Of a stretch of 42,289 nucleotides of DNA, positions 16,227 to 24,011 are shown one piece after another. Source of the stretch: Arenibacter troitsensis (GTDB lineage Bacteria > Bacteroidota > Bacteroidia > Flavobacteriales > Flavobacteriaceae). Under the pieces are notes generated by a model. It had not been told where the DNA came from. It was given only the letters and a program-made list of their open reading frames with translations, and did not search any database. Every line of letters starts with the position of its first letter. Position 1 is the first letter of the stretch. Both the position numbers and the translations under genes were made by a program. The DNA is taken from contig NZ_FXAO01000016.1 of the NCBI RefSeq assembly GCF_900177645.1, positions 1 through 42,289 of the forward strand, read 5' to 3'.

Positions 16227-16604
16227 TCATTTGATAAATTCGGAAAGAAATTCAATTCCTTCCAACTCATTGCTTACCACCTTAGTGGGTATAGGGGGCA
16301 TATTGGCCAATAGGTATAGGTCGGTCAAAATTTGGGACAAGGGATTATCTGAAATAAAGGCCACAGCTTTTGTGAGTGACGAGCCTTCAGTTGCCAAATA
16401 TCTTCTGGCATCTTTACTTATATCTATTATTCCTCGAATATCACAGAGTATGGGATAGGCCTTACCATTCTGAAGTTGTAATCGATCAGACACTATTTCC
16501 ATGGCACCGGCCAGTTGAATAGTTAAATTTTGCTTGTAAATAAATCGGACAACTCCATTATCTATATAATACTCAGCATATTCATTTTCGAAACTATTTT
16601 TCAT
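16227..16604 (-). CDS. STAS-like protein (DUF7793 type)
   Basis: This 125-residue soluble protein has no signal peptide or membrane helix. The pattern of an N-terminal strand pair, an amphipathic helix (GAMEIVSDRLQLQNGK), the strand YPILCDIRGIIDISKDARRYLA and a final helix matches the small STAS-fold proteins common beside Bacteroidota regulators; I recall the label DUF7793. STAS proteins generally act by protein-protein contact. It is 77 bases upstream of the AraC regulator on the same strand and divergent from the large fusion enzyme at 16829, with 224 bases between. It might modulate either. Function is not established. Confidence 0.75.
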   Translation of the reverse strand: MKNSFENEYAEYYIDNGVVRFIYKQNLTIQLAGAMEIVSDRLQLQNGKAYPILCDIRGIIDISKDARRYLATEGSSLTKAVAFISDNPLSQILTDLYLLANMPPIPTKVVSNELEGIEFLSEFIK

Positions 16605-16828
16605 GGTAACTATTCAAAAATGCCATTCAAAGTAATAATTTTTATACAAATTTTGTAGGATTATCGATAAAATGCTTTAGAACTTATCTGTAAGGGATTA
16701 TTAATGTTCTATAAAGGATTTATTCGTTAACAAGACCACCTAAAGAAGTTTTACACTGTTGATTTTGTGTACTTTATATATCTAAAATTAATAATAGGAA
16801 TATTGCAGCGTACATAAACCAAGTTAAA

Positions 16829-19255
16829 ATGGCAAAGATAAAACCCAATAATTTTCTTGATACCGTGGATAGCGTATTCAATGATGCCAAACGACAGGGC
16901 ATATTACACCTTTATGCAGAAGGTGACCAGTTTACCGGTAGGCATATCAAGGTAGGACAAAAGGATATGTTCCATTTCGGAACTACCGGATACTTAGGTT
17001 TGGAACAAGACTCAAGGTTGAAAAAAGCCGCAGTGGATGCCATTAATAGATATGGAACACAATTTCCACTTTCTAAAACCTATATCTCACACCCGTTGTA
17101 CAAGACCTTGGAGGAAAAGGTTACAGAAATGTACTCCAATCCTGTAATAATTACTAAAAACAGCACCTTAGGCCATATCGGTGTCATTCCGAGCGCAGTT
17201 GACGATCAAGATGCTATAATTCTAGATCATCAAGTGCATTGGAGCGTTCAAAGCGCCGCCAAACTTCTAAAATCCAGGAGCATTCCAATTGATATGATCA
17301 GGCATAATAATCTTGAAATGCTGGAAGATAGGATTAGAAAACTTTCTTCCAAACGTAAGAAAATATGGTATATGGCAGACGGAGTCTATTCTATGTTTGG
17401 CGATGTTTCACCAGTAATGGAACTCATGGGGCTATGTAATAAATATCCCCAACTACACCTTTATTTTGATGATGTTCATGGAATGAGCTGGATCGGTAAG
17501 AACGGCACCGGTTATGTGCTCGATAATTTAAAAGAACTTCCCGAACAGGTCTTGCTTTTTGGAACTTTAAGCAAAACTTTTGGGGCAAGCGGTTCGTTAC
17601 TTACATGTTCCAATCGCAAAATGTACGCGAAAATTAAAAATTTTGGTGGACCCTTGACATTTTCTGCCCAATTGGAACCGGCCTCAGTCGCTGCCGCGAT
17701 TGCTTCCGCAGATATACATTTGACTCCCGAAATATATTCATTACAGACCGATCTTATGGAACGTGTTAAGTACTTTAACACGCTTCTTTCAGAATCGGGC
17801 CTACCCCTTGTTGAACAGAACAATTCACCCGTATTCTACATTGGTACAGGGATGCCTGTCACCGGCTATAATTTTGTAAACCGAATGATGAAAGAGGGCT
17901 ATTTTGTCAATTTAGGATTGTTCCCAGCCGTACCAGTGAAGAATACCGGTGTGCGAATAACTATTTCTCGGCACAATCAGAAGGAAGAGATCAAAGGTTT
18001 GGTGGAAGCCATGCAATATCATTATCCGCGTGCATTGGAAGCAACTTACACCAATGATGCTAAGGTAAGATCAGCTTTTAAACTTCCCATAAACGAAACA
18101 GAAAAAACGAATAATAAACCAAAAATTAAGCTTAATATTCAATTTGCCAAAAGCATTTCCAAGATACCTAAAAATGACTGGGATACCTTGTTAGGTGGTA
18201 ATGGCATTTTCGATTGGGAGGGACTTCACTTTTTGGAATCGGTTTTTTCAAAGAACAAGAAGAAAGAAGAAAATTGGAAATTTCATTATTACATTGTTCG
18301 AGACCTCATGGACAAACCCATATTGGCCACCTTTTTTACCTACTCCCTATGGAAGGATGATATGTTGGCTTCCGAATCGGTCTCAAAGAAGGTGGAGGAA
18401 ATAAGACAGCAGGACCCCTATTACTTGACTTCCTATGTACTTGGGATGGGTTCCCTGTTCACTGAAGGCAGTCACTTATATTTAGACACCTCTCATCCAC
18501 TTTGGCATGAAGCATTACACAGCCTGTTGGATCAACTGGAAAAATTGGATAGTAAATTGAATTCTAAAATGGTGGTGTTCAGGGATTTTATCAAAGATGA
18601 AAAGCTCCATGAGTTTTTCCATAATCTTGGATTTATTCAAGTCTCAATGCCGGATTCCAGCAGAATATCAAACTTTATATGGAAAGACAGTCCAAGCTAC
18701 ATATCAAATCTATCCAAGCGATCACGAAGTCACTTTAGAAAGGATATTGAGCCTTATGAAGCAAGATTTAAAATAGAGATAAAAAATACAATTGAACCCC
18801 GTGAATACGATCTTTTTTTTAAGCTGTTGGAAAACGTTAGACAAAACAACCTTGGTTTAAACACTTTCCCATTTCCAAAAAAAATATTCAAATATATGAG
18901 CGACCACCAAAATTGGGAATTCATTATTCTTAAGCTAAGGTCCGGTTATTCCAAGGATGCCAGGGAACCAGTAGTAGGTGTAATGTTTTGCTATAAAAAT
19001 ATTGCAAGGGCCTATATTCCATCCTTTATTGGAATGGATTATGAGTATGCAAAAGTTCATCAAGTATATCGTCAACTGTTGTACCAAACCATAAAGAGGG
19101 CAGGGGAGTTGGGATATAGAGAGATTCTATTTGGAATGACCGCAGCCTTCGAAAAAAGAAAGCTAGGAGCAGTAACAATATCACAGATTTCCTATATACA
19201 GTCCAAGGACAATTACAACCTTGAATTGGTTGGGATACTTGAAAACAGTGGTTAA
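16829..19255 (+). CDS. Alpha-oxoamine synthase fused to GNAT/FemAB-like acyltransferase
   Basis: This 808-residue protein has two enzymes. Residues ~1-410 are a PLP-dependent alpha-oxoamine synthase of the BioF/Kbl/serine palmitoyltransferase family, which condenses an amino acid with an acyl thioester. The PLP lysine is K249 in FGTLSKTFG, the cofactor-contact Asp is in FDDVHG (214-217), and the stacking His is H137. Residues ~440-808 are a GNAT/BioF2-like or FemAB-like acyltransferase (SKRSRSHFRKDIEPYEARF, then REILFGMTAAFEKRKLG). A linker of ~30 residues joins them. No membrane helix or signal peptide is seen. Sphingolipid and sulfonolipid synthesis use a condensation followed by N-acylation, and one polypeptide could do both here; the actual substrates are unknown. 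Biotin synthesis is unlikely because no other bio genes are near. Confidence 0.88.
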   Translation: MAKIKPNNFLDTVDSVFNDAKRQGILHLYAEGDQFTGRHIKVGQKDMFHFGTTGYLGLEQDSRLKKAAVDAINRYGTQFPLSKTYISHPLYKTLEEKVTEMYSNPVIITKNSTLGHIGVIPSAVDDQDAIILDHQVHWSVQSAAKLLKSRSIPIDMIRHNNLEMLEDRIRKLSSKRKKIWYMADGVYSMFGDVSPVMELMGLCNKYPQLHLYFDDVHGMSWIGKNGTGYVLDNLKELPEQVLLFGTLSKTFGASGSLLTCSNRKMYAKIKNFGGPLTFSAQLEPASVAAAIASADIHLTPEIYSLQTDLMERVKYFNTLLSESGLPLVEQNNSPVFYIGTGMPVTGYNFVNRMMKEGYFVNLGLFPAVPVKNTGVRITISRHNQKEEIKGLVEAMQYHYPRALEATYTNDAKVRSAFKLPINETEKTNNKPKIKLNIQFAKSISKIPKNDWDTLLGGNGIFDWEGLHFLESVFSKNKKKEENWKFHYYIVRDLMDKPILATFFTYSLWKDDMLASESVSKKVEEIRQQDPYYLTSYVLGMGSLFTEGSHLYLDTSHPLWHEALHSLLDQLEKLDSKLNSKMVVFRDFIKDEKLHEFFHNLGFIQVSMPDSSRISNFIWKDSPSYISNLSKRSRSHFRKDIEPYEARFKIEIKNTIEPREYDLFFKLLENVRQNNLGLNTFPFPKKIFKYMSDHQNWEFIILKLRSGYSKDAREPVVGVMFCYKNIARAYIPSFIGMDYEYAKVHQVYRQLLYQTIKRAGELGYREILFGMTAAFEKRKLGAVTISQISYIQSKDNYNLELVGILENSG

Positions 19256-19343
19256 ATTAAATAAAACGCCCCACAAAATTATTAAATCCAGAACTGAATC
19301 TTCTGAATTGCTATTCACCAACATACCATAAAAAGTTAGTAGG

Positions 19344-20192
19344 ATGGATAACCGATTCAAACACATTATTGATGGCTATTTTCAAAAACTAGAGGAAATT
19401 ATACCAAGTAAAAGGATTGATCTAAAAAAAAGCAATGAAGGAATTCATCTAAGCAATAATGCCCTTTATTTGTTGAAAAAAATAGTGGAAAAGAATGGCT
19501 TTAAGTCCATTGAGGAAGAAATATACTTCTTTAAAAAAGTAAAGTCGGAACCGCTAAGCCATCTGGTTTATTTTAGCGAAGTCCGATCATGTGAGCTATT
19601 GATGCCCAAGATTGGCCTTGGAAATCAATTGAACTTCTTGGAGAAGAAAATTAAACGAATCAACAAGTTCTTCAATAGAAATTGGGATTTTGTCCATTAC
19701 ATGGAACAAGAACTCACATACTTGGATATTCAGTACTTTACACGATCCAATCAAGTATTTCCTCTCTATTCCCTACCTGAATCATGTTATTTGGATCCTA
19801 AGTTCTTTACTTCACATGATATGCTCTGGGCAAGGATAAAGGGAATGAACAAATTCGTCATTTACCTTCAGGAGCGAATAAATCAATTAAAATTACATAA
19901 GCACAAAGCCTTACTACAGCTAGGAAAACCTAAAAGAACTTTGGTTTGGAGTGCCTCAAAGGCGGCCTTAACTGAGTTGATATATGCACTTTATTCCAGT
20001 TCCGCGGTTAACCATGGCAAGGAGGATATAAAAGGTATTGCAACGGCATTTGAAGATTTGTTCAATATCCGATTGGACAACATATATAAAACCTACGCGG
20101 AGATAAAAAGTAGAAAGGATAGTAAAACAAGGTTTTTGGAAGAGCTAATTATACGCTTCAATAACAAAATTCATGAGGATGATAGTTTATAA
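19344..20192 (+). CDS. RteC-family protein
   Basis: This 282-residue protein matches the RteC family. The N-terminal half has EEEIYFFKKVKSEPLSHLVYFSEVRSCELLMP. The C-terminal half has LVWSASKAALTELIYALYSSSAVNHGKEDIKGIATAFEDLFNIRL followed by YAEIKSRKDSKTRFLEEL, the most conserved block. In the conjugative transposon CTnDOT, RteC controls excision and transfer; chromosomal relatives are usually annotated only by domain. It follows the fusion enzyme by 88 bases on the same strand and precedes a tyrosine integrase, which supports an integrative-element origin. No other conjugation gene is visible. Its role here may have shifted to regulating neighbouring cargo. Confidence 0.88.
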   Translation: MDNRFKHIIDGYFQKLEEIIPSKRIDLKKSNEGIHLSNNALYLLKKIVEKNGFKSIEEEIYFFKKVKSEPLSHLVYFSEVRSCELLMPKIGLGNQLNFLEKKIKRINKFFNRNWDFVHYMEQELTYLDIQYFTRSNQVFPLYSLPESCYLDPKFFTSHDMLWARIKGMNKFVIYLQERINQLKLHKHKALLQLGKPKRTLVWSASKAALTELIYALYSSSAVNHGKEDIKGIATAFEDLFNIRLDNIYKTYAEIKSRKDSKTRFLEELIIRFNNKIHEDDSL

Positions 20193-20669
20193 AGAAAATC
20201 AAAGCTCAAAATATCCAACCCCGTTATATCCATTGGACCAATTTTAGACCATATTCAGGATTGCATAAGCAATCATATATAGTAAACTACCTGGGGGAAT
20301 TCGTAGGAAACGAACTTTAAATTTCGAGGCAAGCCTCGGGGTATTATATCCTTTGGCGGTGCCAATAAAAAAGAGGACGCACCCCTACGTCCTCTTTGAA
20401 ATTGTAAAAATAGATTTGCTTAATAACCTATTTTGCAAGTCTTAACTTATGTTTACCAAATATAGCTATTACGTACTCCAAAAAGTTCTTTTTTAATACT
20501 AAAATTAACTCAATCGTTAAACAACAGCTTTTTTTTGCCAATCGCAAATACGGTCAAAACCCAAAATATTTATACAATTATTCTATAATTGTCTGTAATT
20601 TTATGTACCTGGTATTTTAAATGTTTGATTTTGAACAATTTATTCCAATTAAGGGTACAATCTTATTTT
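20193..20669. other. Intergenic stretch with two strong hairpins
   Basis: The stretch holds a perfect CGAGGC/GCCTCG hairpin (20325-20338) inside a sequence type I believe is repeated in related genomes, then a terminator at 20370-20397. The remainder is AT-rich with no ORF or RNA gene that I can support. Confidence 0.45.
20370..20397 (-). terminator. Intrinsic terminator, 10-bp perfect stem
   Basis: AAAGAGGACG pairs perfectly with CGTCCTCTTT around an eight-base loop. On the minus strand the stem runs into TTTTTTATT, so it most likely ends the leftward integrase transcript. It would also impede rightward transcription from the RteC gene. Confidence 0.75.
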
Positions 20670-20834
20670 ATGGGACAAAAGATCCTGACCAAAAAACAAT
20701 TGATTGACCGAATATTGCAAGATTACCCTCAAATGAAGATAAGTTCTATTCTGGTCTATATCTCCCAATTGAAAAACCTGGGGATTTTGGAAAACCCATC
20801 TAAGGGTATCTACACCTTAAAATATAAGGAATGA
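20670..20834 (+). CDS. Small winged-helix-like ORF, possibly a remnant
   Basis: This 54-residue frame starts at ATG 20670 (MGQKILTKKQLIDRILQDYP). It ends with QLKNLGILENPSKGIYTLKYKE, the recognition helix and wing pattern seen at the N-terminus of AbiEi/DUF6577-type winged-helix proteins. Those proteins are usually 200 residues or more, so this looks like a surviving N-terminal domain or a very small regulator. An in-frame extension upstream to 20589 lacks family features. It converges with the integrase gene, 68 bases away. Possible roles are an excisionase-like factor or a degraded antitoxin; neither is shown. Confidence 0.45.
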   Translation: MGQKILTKKQLIDRILQDYPQMKISSILVYISQLKNLGILENPSKGIYTLKYKE

Positions 20835-20902
20835 TTTACTGGAGCAATCTTTTTCAAAATAGAAATTGAAAAAGGCCAATCAAAGCAAACAGAATATTAG
20901 AT

Positions 20903-22123
20903 CTAGCTATTAAAATTTAATCTCTTCCTCAACATTTTCATATCATCACTTACCTTTCTATCCAATATTTTAGCATAATGTTGGGTGGTTTTCAGCGACT
21001 TATGACCTAACATCTTACTAACGGATTCAATAGAAACACCATTGGTCAAGGTTACTGTTGTGGCAAATGTATGCCTGGCCAAATGGTAGGTAAGATTTTT
21101 GTTTATACCACAGAGATCAGCTATTTCCTTAAGATAGGCATTCATTTTTTGATTGCTCAACACAGGCAATAGTCTGTCTCCATTTAGCACGGCCGGATGC
21201 TCCGCATATTTATCGATAATGGCCTGTGCAGATGGCAAAATAGGTATATTGCTCCTGGTATCCGTTTTGGATCTTTTTATTTTTATCCATTTTTCACCGT
21301 CTATACCCAAGACAACATTGTCATTGGACAGCTTTTTGACATCAGAATAGGCCAATCCTGTAAAACATGAAAAAAGAAAGATATCCTTAACTTGATCGAG
21401 TCGGGCATTACTGATTTCCTTCTCCCACATTTGTTGAATTTCCGATTCTGTTAAAAATTCACGGTCCACAATTTTCAATCTGCCTTTCCAATGAAGGAAA
21501 GGATCTTTTTGGATCCAATCATTAGCAAAGGCTATGCGGACAATCTTTTTAAAATTAGTGATATACTTAACGGCCGTATTGTGGGCGCAATCACGTTCTG
21601 TTTTTAGATAATACTCAAACCCATCAATAAAGGCGTGATCTACTTTCTTGATCGGGATGTCCGCTACTTTATATTCTTTTTTGATATAGGCTTCCACATG
21701 CTTTTTGGCCGTACAATACCGTTCTATTGTTCCAGGGGCATATTCCTTACCAACTAATTGGGCAATCTTATCATTATGATCCTGGAAAATTTTCAGTAAC
21801 ATTTTCTCTTTGTCTGTTTTTCCCAAAAAAATATTCTTTATTAAATCAGCAGAAATTGGATCATTGCTATTTAGAAGACTCTCATAAATTTGGTAAATTC
21901 GATAACGTATCTTATCCATATAGGCATTCAATTCGCGAACTTTCTGTGTGGTACCCTTCATTTTTCCTGCGGACGCATTCCATTTGGCCAATGGTACTTT
22001 ACGCTTAATACTGAATTCACCCCTCTTACCATTAACTGTAATTCTAGCATAAACAGGAGCTTCGCCCTCATTATCCACATCATTACCTCTTGGATAAAAA
22101 AGTACGGAAAATGTTGTTTTCAT
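20903..22123 (-). CDS. Tyrosine recombinase/integrase (Bacteroidota CTn type)
   Basis: This 406-residue integrase would catalyse insertion and excision of the element at the adjacent tRNA-Ser. An arm-binding domain (about residues 1-95) and a SAM-like core-binding domain (~105-210) precede the catalytic domain. Catalytic residues are visible: the beta-strand Lys in KRSKTDTR, H347 and R350 in HLARHTFAT, H374 in LGHKS, and nucleophile Y383 in TTQHYAKI. The first catalytic Arg position reads FTGLAYSDV, with Ala instead of Arg; the CTnDOT integrase IntDOT is also known to lack this Arg, so activity is not excluded. The gene is full length, reads away from the tRNA, and starts 239 bases from its 3' end. 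Confidence 0.95.
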   Translation of the reverse strand: MKTTFSVLFYPRGNDVDNEGEAPVYARITVNGKRGEFSIKRKVPLAKWNASAGKMKGTTQKVRELNAYMDKIRYRIYQIYESLLNSNDPISADLIKNIFLGKTDKEKMLLKIFQDHNDKIAQLVGKEYAPGTIERYCTAKKHVEAYIKKEYKVADIPIKKVDHAFIDGFEYYLKTERDCAHNTAVKYITNFKKIVRIAFANDWIQKDPFLHWKGRLKIVDREFLTESEIQQMWEKEISNARLDQVKDIFLFSCFTGLAYSDVKKLSNDNVVLGIDGEKWIKIKRSKTDTRSNIPILPSAQAIIDKYAEHPAVLNGDRLLPVLSNQKMNAYLKEIADLCGINKNLTYHLARHTFATTVTLTNGVSIESVSKMLGHKSLKTTQHYAKILDRKVSDDMKMLRKRLNFNS

Positions 22124-22124
22124 A

Positions 22125-22259
22125 GGTGCGTATTTAAAATGATAGTTAAAATTAATAATTTAATTTTAAAATTACATTTATAAGCTATTGAAATTTAGTT
22201 CATTACATCTAAATCGGTGCGTAAAATCAAATTAAAAATTACGCACCGAATACCGCACC
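22125..22259. promoter_or_regulatory. GGTGCG repeats, candidate integrase arm/attachment region
   Basis: GGTGCGTA occurs at 22125-22132 and 22216-22223, inverted TACGCACC at 22240-22247, and CGCACC again at 22254-22259. The middle pair forms a 10-bp perfect stem (22215-22224 with 22239-22248). Repeated short motifs between an integrase and its tRNA target are typical of arm-type integrase or excisionase binding sites; the assignment is inferred. Confidence 0.5.
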
Positions 22260-22303
22260 TTTTTTATGATATTTTATGGTTTTATTTGATATTTTGGAAA
22301 ATT

Positions 22304-22338
22304 AAAAAAGCCCGAAAACATAATGTTTACGGGCTTTT
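22304..22338 (-). terminator. Intrinsic terminator after tRNA-Ser
   Basis: On the minus strand AAAGCCCG and CGGGCTTTTTT close a long stem through ATAATGTTTA-type complementary sequence, followed by a T-run. It lies 24 bases beyond the tRNA 3' end and fits as its terminator. Confidence 0.75.
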
Positions 22339-22361
22339 GGTGGAATTTGCGCAATTCCCAG

Positions 22362-22446
22362 CGGAGAAAGAGGGATTCGAACCCCCGGAGGTGTGACCCT
22401 CAACAGTTTTCAAGACTGCCGCATTCGACCACTCTGCCATTTCTCC
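22362..22446 (-). tRNA. tRNA-Ser(UGA)
   Basis: This 85-base class II tRNA has an acceptor stem of GGAGAAA (5' end at 22446) paired with TTTCTCC, and discriminator G at 22362. The anticodon loop CTTGAAA gives anticodon TGA. There is a long variable arm (TGAGGGTCACACCTCCGG region) and a T-loop GGTTCGAATCCC. CCA is not encoded. The integrase gene lies on its 3' side, the usual position for a tRNA-targeting element. I see no second copy of the tRNA 3' end elsewhere in the window. Confidence 0.95.
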
Positions 22447-22456
22447 TTAGCGGGTG

Positions 22457-22487
22457 CAAATATAGAAACCTTTTTTTCTTTTTAAAA
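22457..22487 (-). promoter_or_regulatory. Promoter of tRNA-Ser
   Basis: On the minus strand TATATTTG (22464 down to 22457) matches the Bacteroidota -7 consensus TAnnTTTG exactly, 10 bases before the tRNA 5' end. A weak -33 (TTTT at 22487-22484) sits at 19-base spacing. Confidence 0.6.
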
Positions 22488-22555
22488 GAAAAGGGGATTT
22501 TTTATTTAATTATTTTGATAATGATAGATTCTCCCCAAGACCTTATTTTTGCCTT

Positions 22556-23314
22556 ATGGAAGAATGGTACCATTATGTGCTTTTGGCCTTGTTGGGCCTA
22601 GTGGTTGGAGCACTCAATACCTTGGCTGCAGGCGGTTCCTTACTTACCTTGCCCATCCTTATTTTTATAGGATTGCCTGCCAGCGTAGCCAATGGTACCA
22701 ATAGGATAGCCGTACTTACCCAAGGCATTGCCAATGTTGCCGGTTACAAGAGTAAGGGAAAGGCTATTGCCAGCCCGTTTATATTGTACCTTTCCATAAT
22801 AGCGACCATAGGTACCTTAATTGGTTCCAAATTGGCCATAGACATCAATGAAACCGCCTTTAATAGGATTTTGGCAATCGTAATGGTACTTATAGTTATC
22901 GTTATGCTTGTACAACCAAGACTACGCATAGATAATTTTGAGGAAACAATTACAGGTAAAAGACAATTTTGGGCCATAGTCTCCTTTTTCTTTATTGGCA
23001 TTTATGGTGGCTTTATACAAGCCGGGACAGGTATTTTTGTATTATTGGTATTGTCCACAATAAATCACCTTACATTAATGAAATCCAACGTCATTAAGGC
23101 TGTGGTAATGGTGGTATACACTAGTGCCGCCTTGATACTTTTTGGGCTCAACGGCAAGCTGGATTGGGAAATAGGCTTAACTTTAGCATCTGGTCAGACC
23201 CTCGGGGGGTGGATAACCAGTAGATGGTCCGTGAATAAAGGCGACGGGATTGTTAAAATATTATTGATCATTGTGGTTATTTTCATGTCCATTAAACTAT
23301 GGTTTTTTAATTAA
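22556..23314 (+). CDS. TauE/SafE-family membrane permease
   Basis: This 252-residue inner-membrane protein has about eight hydrophobic helices. The N-terminal LVVGALNTLAAGGSLLTLP and the mid-protein GIYGGFIQAGTGIFVLL carry the two glycine-rich repeats of the TauE/SafE (former DUF81) family. Members export sulfite, sulfoacetate or other small anions; the substrate cannot be told from sequence. It is the first core gene right of the tRNA and is followed 13 bases later by a nitroreductase gene, so the two are probably one transcript. Confidence 0.93.
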   Translation: MEEWYHYVLLALLGLVVGALNTLAAGGSLLTLPILIFIGLPASVANGTNRIAVLTQGIANVAGYKSKGKAIASPFILYLSIIATIGTLIGSKLAIDINETAFNRILAIVMVLIVIVMLVQPRLRIDNFEETITGKRQFWAIVSFFFIGIYGGFIQAGTGIFVLLVLSTINHLTLMKSNVIKAVVMVVYTSAALILFGLNGKLDWEIGLTLASGQTLGGWITSRWSVNKGDGIVKILLIIVVIFMSIKLWFFN

Positions 23315-23327
23315 AAGAAAATAAATT

Positions 23328-23960
23328 TTGGATATTATCAAGAAATTGGAATGGCGATATGCCGTTAAGAAGTTCAATGCCGATAAGATGTTGACGGAGG
23401 ATAAATTGGAAAAATTAAAGCAAGCCTTTAATTTAACGGCCACTTCCTATGGGTTACAACCCATCAAACTATTGGTGGTTCAAAATAAGGAGCTACAAAC
23501 GGAGTTGGTAAAGTTTTCCTACGGCCAAAAGCAGGTGGCTCAAGCATCGCACGTTTTTGTTATTTGTATTGAAAAGCAAATTGACCAGAAATTTATCCAC
23601 GACTATTTTGCCAGGGTACAGCAAATTAGAAATACTTCAGATGAAATTCTAGACCCCTTTAAAGGTGCACTGGTTGAAAGTTTCTCTAAAAAGGAAAGGG
23701 AGGAGGTCAAGGTATGGGCCACCAATCAGGCCTATCTAGCATTAGGAACGCTGCTTACCGTTTGCGCCTTGGAAGAGATTGATGCCTGCCCAATGGAAGG
23801 CTTTCAGCCTATGTTCTATGATGAGCTGTTAGGGCTCGATAAATTAAGACTTACTTCGGTATTGGTACTTCCTGTTGGCTATAGGGCATCAGACGATATG
23901 TTCGCTACCTTAAAAAAAGTACGGAGGGATTTGGATGAAAGCATCATTCACATACCCTGA
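23328..23960 (+). CDS. NAD(P)H-dependent nitroreductase-family oxidoreductase
   Basis: This 210-residue flavoenzyme resembles NfsB. It has RYAVKKFNADKMLTEDKLEKLKQAFNLTATSYGLQPIKLLVV at the N-terminus (FMN contacts RYAVK and TSYGLQP) and WATNQAYLALGTLLTVCALEEIDACPMEGFQP in the second half. Such enzymes reduce quinones, nitro compounds or enals with FMN. The length is normal. The start codon is TTG at 23328, 13 bases after the TauE/SafE stop codon; no in-frame ATG gives the conserved N-terminus. Natural substrate is unknown. Confidence 0.92.
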   Translation: MDIIKKLEWRYAVKKFNADKMLTEDKLEKLKQAFNLTATSYGLQPIKLLVVQNKELQTELVKFSYGQKQVAQASHVFVICIEKQIDQKFIHDYFARVQQIRNTSDEILDPFKGALVESFSKKEREEVKVWATNQAYLALGTLLTVCALEEIDACPMEGFQPMFYDELLGLDKLRLTSVLVLPVGYRASDDMFATLKKVRRDLDESIIHIP

Positions 23961-24011
23961 TACCATCACAAAAAAAAATCAATTTAATAAGCTAATAATT
24001 AAGAATAAGAT

